Source: Sulfurimonas sp.
Lineage (GTDB): Bacteria > Campylobacterota > Campylobacteria > Campylobacterales > Sulfurimonadaceae
Direction: 5' to 3'
DNA length: 15,911 bases
Assembly: GCA_027066935.1 (NCBI GenBank)
Contig: JAMOMX010000095.1
Coordinates: forward strand, 1 to 15,911
Part shown: positions 12,407 through 15,911 of the stretch, piece after piece
How the letters are laid out: every line of letters begins with the position of its first letter
Position numbering within the stretch: the first letter of the stretch is position 1
Made by a program: the position numbers and the translations under genes
Notes under the pieces: model-generated
Seen by the model: the letters and a program-made list of their open reading frames with translations, nothing else
Database searches by the model: none
What the model was told of the DNA's origin: nothing

Positions 12407-14332
12407 TTGTTAAATTTCAGATCTTTTATTAAACTACTACAAGAATCATTTAGAGATTTACTCCCAATAATTTTAGTAATACTCTTTTTTCAACTAGCTA
12501 TCATCCAAACAATACCCCAAAACTGGATGGCTACAACCATTGGACTAACAATAGTTGGTGTTGGTCTTGCTGTATTTCTTTTAGGACTTGAGATTGGGAT
12601 TTTCCCTGTTGGAGAAGGGTTGGCAAGTGACTTTGCAAGAAAAGGCTCAACTATATGGATATTAATTTTTGCTTTTATGATAGGCTTTGGTACCACTATT
12701 GCTGAACCCGCTCTTTTAGTCATCGCCGATAAAGCAGCTGGAATAAGTTCTGGCAGGATTGATGCCTTTGTCCTTAGAATGGTTGTTGCTTTTTCTGTTG
12801 GATTTGCAATTGTTATTGGTGTATGGAGAATTATAAAAGGTCATCCAATTCACTACTATATCATTAGCGGTTATATTTTAGTGGTTGCTGCTACTTTTTT
12901 CTCACCAAAAGAGATAGTTGGTCTAGCTTTTGACCTTGGCGGTGTTACAACTTCAACTGTAACTGTGCCTCTAGTAGCTGCCCTTGGAATTGGTCTAGCT
13001 TCAACAATTAAAGGAAGAAATCCTGTTTTAGACGGTTTTGGATTAATTGCTTTTGCATCATTAACACCAATGATTTTTGTACAGTTTTATGGTATCTATG
13101 TATATCAATTTATAGAAGCTTCTGACATTGTTATCCCCATCACAACCCATATAGCTGAGACTGCTGTTGCTTTTGATTTTAGCTTTATTACTCTTTTAAA
13201 AAGCTTATTTAGTGTTTCTATGGATGTTCTGCCTATATTGGCTGTTATCTTATTTTTTCAATATGTTATATTAAAAAAGCCAATTGATAATTTAAAAGAA
13301 GTTATCATAGGTTTTGTTCTTGTTATAGTTGGACTTGATGCTTTTATTATTGGATTGGAGATGGGTCTATTTTCACTTGGCGGATCTATGGCATATCAAC
13401 TAACTAAAGATACAAACAATTTTATAATTTATGCTTTTTCTTTTGCAATAGGGTTCTCAACAACTATGGCTGAACCATCTTTAACTGCCATTGCAAGAAA
13501 AGCAAAAGAGATTAGTGACGGAAAAATAAATGACTTTGTGCTCCGCTTATTTGTAGCACTTGGTGTCGCTATTGGTATAGCTTTAGGTGCTTTTCGTATT
13601 GTAAATGGTGGAGATATAGTTTACTTTATAATGGTTGGATACTTATTTGTTATAGCACTTACATTTATCGCTCCTAAATATATTATACCTATCGCTTATG
13701 ATAGTGGTGGTGTTACAACATCTACAATTACAGTCCCCCTTGTTGCGGCACTTGGTCTTGGACTTGCTACAAATATACCAGGAAGAGATCCTCTAATAGA
13801 CGGTTTTGGACTTATCGCTTTTGCTTCATTATTTCCAATCCTTTCAGTGATGACATATGGTGTTATCACTGAAAAAATTGGTATTATTGGTGCACATGAA
13901 AAGGAGGAGATTAAACTATCTGAATTAAAACATGCTATTGAAGATGCAGAGAATATGGAGTTATCAACAGTTAGGGTTGATGGAACAGATAAAAGACATT
14001 CTTATAAAATGAATTTCTCAGCTGTTCATATCCTTGTCCCTGTAAAACTTCAAGATAAAGCTATATCGCTTGCAAAAGAGGTTGGAGCAACTGGTGTCAC
14101 CATTATGCATGCTAATGGTTTAGGGCTTGCTCAAATGGATAATTTTTATAATCACCTACAAAATAATTCTACCCATTCAAACCTAATGTTTATTGTACCT
14201 AGCAATAAAGTAGATAAAATCGTTAGTAAAATTATGAACGGACTTGATATTGTTGGAGAGGGTGATGGTCTTTCATTTTCCTATCCAGTAACCCATCTAA
14301 AAGGGTTAAGGTTAAGAAGTCAAGATCTATAA
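12407..14332 (+). CDS. Duplicated DUF1538 membrane protein with C-terminal PII-like domain
   Basis: A 641-residue integral membrane protein made of two homologous halves (about 16-225 and 262-490). Each half contains an AEP motif (99-101; 355-357), a GGVTTST[VI]TVPLVAALG signature (from 178; from 434) and DGFGLIAFASL. The offset of about 256 residues indicates an internal duplication, typical of inverted- or parallel-repeat transporters. A linker (about 497-535) leads to a soluble domain (about 538-636) with VHILVPVKLQDKAI, FIVPSNKVDKIV and GEGDGLSFSYPV, the pattern of PII-like signalling proteins. It probably gates an ion or small-solute path in response to a bound nucleotide or similar ligand; no substrate is established for DUF1538. 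The start is TTG with GAGGA 7 nt upstream; the nearby ATG at 12403 is in another frame and stops after nine codons. Confidence 0.9.
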   Translation: MLNFRSFIKLLQESFRDLLPIILVILFFQLAIIQTIPQNWMATTIGLTIVGVGLAVFLLGLEIGIFPVGEGLASDFARKGSTIWILIFAFMIGFGTTIAEPALLVIADKAAGISSGRIDAFVLRMVVAFSVGFAIVIGVWRIIKGHPIHYYIISGYILVVAATFFSPKEIVGLAFDLGGVTTSTVTVPLVAALGIGLASTIKGRNPVLDGFGLIAFASLTPMIFVQFYGIYVYQFIEASDIVIPITTHIAETAVAFDFSFITLLKSLFSVSMDVLPILAVILFFQYVILKKPIDNLKEVIIGFVLVIVGLDAFIIGLEMGLFSLGGSMAYQLTKDTNNFIIYAFSFAIGFSTTMAEPSLTAIARKAKEISDGKINDFVLRLFVALGVAIGIALGAFRIVNGGDIVYFIMVGYLFVIALTFIAPKYIIPIAYDSGGVTTSTITVPLVAALGLGLATNIPGRDPLIDGFGLIAFASLFPILSVMTYGVITEKIGIIGAHEKEEIKLSELKHAIEDAENMELSTVRVDGTDKRHSYKMNFSAVHILVPVKLQDKAISLAKEVGATGVTIMHANGLGLAQMDNFYNHLQNNSTHSNLMFIVPSNKVDKIVSKIMNGLDIVGEGDGLSFSYPVTHLKGLRLRSQDL

Positions 14333-15025
14333 AGAGTAATCACTATAATCATACTTATCTAAATCTATATAATATTTTTTATTTAGTTTAATAATTCTAC
14401 TATCACCCTTATAATTTTTCTCAAATTTTATTTTTATTTTTTCTCTTTTCTTTTTAGAAAAATCTCTTGATTTTAAATATTTATTTAATGGGGTAAGTGT
14501 GTTGTTTTTTGAGTTTGAAGGGATGAATAGGCTGGACTCTTCAAGCCCACTAACTTTAGTAACTTCCTTTGTTGTATCGTAATTTTCTGCATCTACTTCT
14601 ATTTCAGCTTCAAGGTGCTCCTTAGGAGTTTCAAGCATAAATTTAGATGATATTGCATTTAAAATATTTTTTAACTGCTCATCCTTATCTTTATAAATTT
14701 TTTCTATCTTTTGTCTTTCATCTATAAGCATCTGCTCTTTTTGATCACGCAAAGATCTAGTCTCACCCTCAAGGTTTTCAACTTTTTGCTGAAGCTTTTC
14801 ATTTTGTATCTCTAAATATTTATAATATTTTTCATCTGTTTGTGTATTGTTTTTATTGTTAATTTTTTTAACTACTTTAACACGTGATTTAGTATTATCG
14901 ATAATTACATTTTTTTCATTACCAACCATTATACTCTCTAGCGAACCCCTTCTAATACGATTATGTATAGCTTCTTTAGATACTCCAAAAAACTCTGCTG
15001 CATCTGCAATATTCATATTTTGCAT
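14327..15025 (-). CDS. Helix-turn-helix protein with coiled coil (232 aa)
   Basis: The N-terminus (about 4-43) is a short helix-turn-helix of the excisionase/MerR-like type: NIADAAEFFGVSKEAIHNRI, then a wing-like strand ending in NVIID. A basic, Asn/Lys-rich linker (45-62) leads to a long coiled coil (about 64-125, with NEKLQQKVENLEGETRSLRD). An acidic stretch (135-150) follows, then a very basic C-terminal part (175-232) with KKKREKIKIKFEKN. This layout suggests DNA binding with dimerisation and a second contact, as in KfrA- or RacA-like DNA-organising proteins, but I do not recognise the family. AGGAG at 9 nt supports the ATG and overlaps the yajQ stop region; the two genes are 12 nt apart and likely one operon. 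It overlaps the convergent DUF1538 gene by 6 bp. Confidence 0.8.
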   Translation of the reverse strand: MQNMNIADAAEFFGVSKEAIHNRIRRGSLESIMVGNEKNVIIDNTKSRVKVVKKINNKNNTQTDEKYYKYLEIQNEKLQQKVENLEGETRSLRDQKEQMLIDERQKIEKIYKDKDEQLKNILNAISSKFMLETPKEHLEAEIEVDAENYDTTKEVTKVSGLEESSLFIPSNSKNNTLTPLNKYLKSRDFSKKKREKIKIKFEKNYKGDSRIIKLNKKYYIDLDKYDYSDYSL

Positions 15026-15037
15026 TTGAAATTTCTC

Positions 15038-15535
15038 CTATCTCATATTTTCAAAAACTAAAGGGGCATCCCATTCACCACTCTTAATTTCTTTCATCAC
15101 TTTTTGTAAATCATCAAGGTTTTTGCCTTTAACTCTTATGCTGTCACCCTCTATTTGAGCTGTTACCTTTAACTTCATTTTTTTAATATCAGCTGTGATT
15201 TTTTTTGCCTCTTTAGACTCTATATAATCAACAACTTTATAGGTAGCTTTTCTAGTCCCACCAGAGGCATCTTCAACTCTTAACTCATCAAGAACTTTTG
15301 AGCTAAGACCTTGTTTTAAAAACTTACTTATAACAATATCTTTAAGAGCATCTAGTTTGTTATCGCTTGAAGCAATAACTACTAATACTTTTTCTTTTTC
15401 TTTAAAAGTAACCTCATAAGTAGTGCCTTTAAAATCATAACGGTTTGCAACTTCACGATCAACCAAATTTATAGCATTTTTAAAATTTTGCAAATCGATT
15501 TTTGCCGTAATATCAAATGAGTGTTCTTTTGCCAT
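15038..15535 (-). CDS. yajQ: YajQ-family nucleotide-binding protein
   Basis: A complete 165-residue member of the YajQ (DUF520) family of small cytoplasmic proteins with two ferredoxin-like lobes. Recognisable stretches are EHSFDITAKIDLQNFKNAI at the N-terminus, EVANRYDFKGT (28-38), SKFLKQGLSSK (about 70-80) and IEGDSIRVKGKNLDDLQKV near 127-145. YajQ homologues have been reported to bind cyclic di-GMP and modulate transcription or RNA-related processes in some Proteobacteria; whether that holds here is unknown, though a diguanylate cyclase is encoded in the same window. AAAGGG at 6 nt supports the ATG, and an extended -10 (15566-15571) lies upstream. It is first in a two-gene unit with the helix-turn-helix protein. 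Confidence 0.95.
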   Translation of the reverse strand: MAKEHSFDITAKIDLQNFKNAINLVDREVANRYDFKGTTYEVTFKEKEKVLVVIASSDNKLDALKDIVISKFLKQGLSSKVLDELRVEDASGGTRKATYKVVDYIESKEAKKITADIKKMKLKVTAQIEGDSIRVKGKNLDDLQKVMKEIKSGEWDAPLVFENMR

Positions 15536-15565
15536 CTATAACCCTTTTATAACAAATATAAAAAT

Positions 15566-15571
15566 ATTATA
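15566..15571 (-). promoter_or_regulatory. Extended -10 element for yajQ
   Basis: On the minus strand TATAAT is preceded by TG one base upstream (TGTTATAAT), 30 nt before the yajQ ATG, in the 58-bp gap after the iron-sulfur subunit gene. No -35 is clear. It suggests yajQ can be transcribed independently of the upstream respiratory genes. Confidence 0.5.
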
Positions 15572-15593
15572 ACACAACTAGATGTTTGTTTTA

Positions 15594-15911
15594 CTAAAAC
15601 TGTGGGGCACCAAAATCTAATCCACCACCAAAAGAGGCAAAATTTGGATCGCTATATCCAAATTGTGTGCTCTTCATTCTAAGTTTTTCTATATCTGCTT
15701 TACTAGAGATACCCTGAGGACAAACCATTGTACATTCATTACATAGTGTACAATCCCAAATCCCATTTGATTGAATTATATCTATTTTTTCTTTTGGTTC
15801 AATCTCCCGTTTATCACTAATATATTTAAAAACTCTTGTTAGTGAGAATGGACCTTTAAACTCACTATTTACAGCATAAACTGGACAAGAACTATAACAA
15901 GAACCACATAA
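15594..15911 (-). CDS. Fumarate reductase/succinate dehydrogenase iron-sulfur subunit, C-terminal 105 residues (partial)
   Basis: The gene runs off the right edge; only its last 105 codons and TAG stop are visible. The fragment opens inside a [4Fe-4S] motif (CGSCYSSCP), whose first Cys lies outside. It continues with NSEFKGPFSLTRVFKYI, matching the E. coli FrdB/SdhB C-terminal domain, and NGIWDC. The last cluster motif is C54-x2-C57-x2-C60-x3-C64-P in fragment numbering (DCTLCNECTMVCP). Canonical FrdB/SdhB has a non-cysteine at the second position and a [3Fe-4S] cluster; the extra Cys here predicts [4Fe-4S], as in type E and methylmenaquinol-type enzymes of Campylobacterota. The tail is Gly/Phe-rich (FASFGGGLDFG). 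It transfers electrons between the flavoprotein subunit and the quinone-side subunit at the membrane. Upstream partners are not visible. Confidence 0.9.
   Translation of the reverse strand, partial: LCGSCYSSCPVYAVNSEFKGPFSLTRVFKYISDKREIEPKEKIDIIQSNGIWDCTLCNECTMVCPQGISSKADIEKLRMKSTQFGYSDPNFASFGGGLDFGAPQF

Overview
The window reads as chromosomal DNA of a Campylobacterota (epsilonproteobacterial) species, most likely a Sulfurimonas-like or related free-living, respiratory bacterium. The basis is the AT-rich composition, the CbpA-HspR heat-shock operon in the arrangement known from Helicobacter, a DUF1538 membrane protein, YajQ, and a fumarate reductase/succinate dehydrogenase iron-sulfur subunit with a four-cysteine last cluster. 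The genus is an inference. No phage, insertion sequence, integron or CRISPR array was seen; gene density is high and most genes look like ordinary core or lineage-specific chromosomal genes.

Layout. 1-1803: an uncharacterised gene (minus) diverging from murA (plus). 1817-3211: murA converges on the cbpA-hspR operon (minus). That operon starts at a near-consensus promoter overlapped by a HAIR-like inverted repeat, the operator type HspR binds, so it is probably autoregulated. 3415-4380: a lipoprotein built from seven exact-length 22-residue repeats. 4425-7078 (minus): a tight run of a small secreted protein, a membrane diguanylate cyclase and a SpoU/TrmH-family RNA methyltransferase. 7137-9289 (minus): a two-gene periplasmic dehydrogenase, a Tat-exported lipoprotein subunit followed by a GMC-family flavoprotein.

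9444-11571: a ten-cysteine secreted peptide (minus) diverges from an OmpR-type response regulator and its histidine kinase. The shared intergenic region holds a TGTGTA tandem direct repeat that could be the regulator's binding site. 11561-12283 (minus): tRNA-Ser(GGA) followed by two small membrane-anchored proteins. 12407-14332: a duplicated DUF1538 transporter-like protein with a PII-like C-terminal domain, read from a TTG start. 14327-15535 (minus): yajQ followed by a helix-turn-helix/coiled-coil protein. 15594-15911 (minus, cut by the window edge): the C-terminal part of a FrdB/SdhB-type iron-sulfur subunit.

Themes. Cyclic di-GMP appears twice (a synthase with an intact inhibitory site, and YajQ, a reported c-di-GMP-binding family). 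Periplasmic redox and metal handling appears in the GMC dehydrogenase and the cysteine-rich peptide next to a two-component system. The parts that look least described are the orphan cysteine-rich peptide with KCG-type motifs, the repeat lipoprotein, the DUF1538-PII fusion, and a perfect 19-bp dispersed repeat found twice in opposite orientation.
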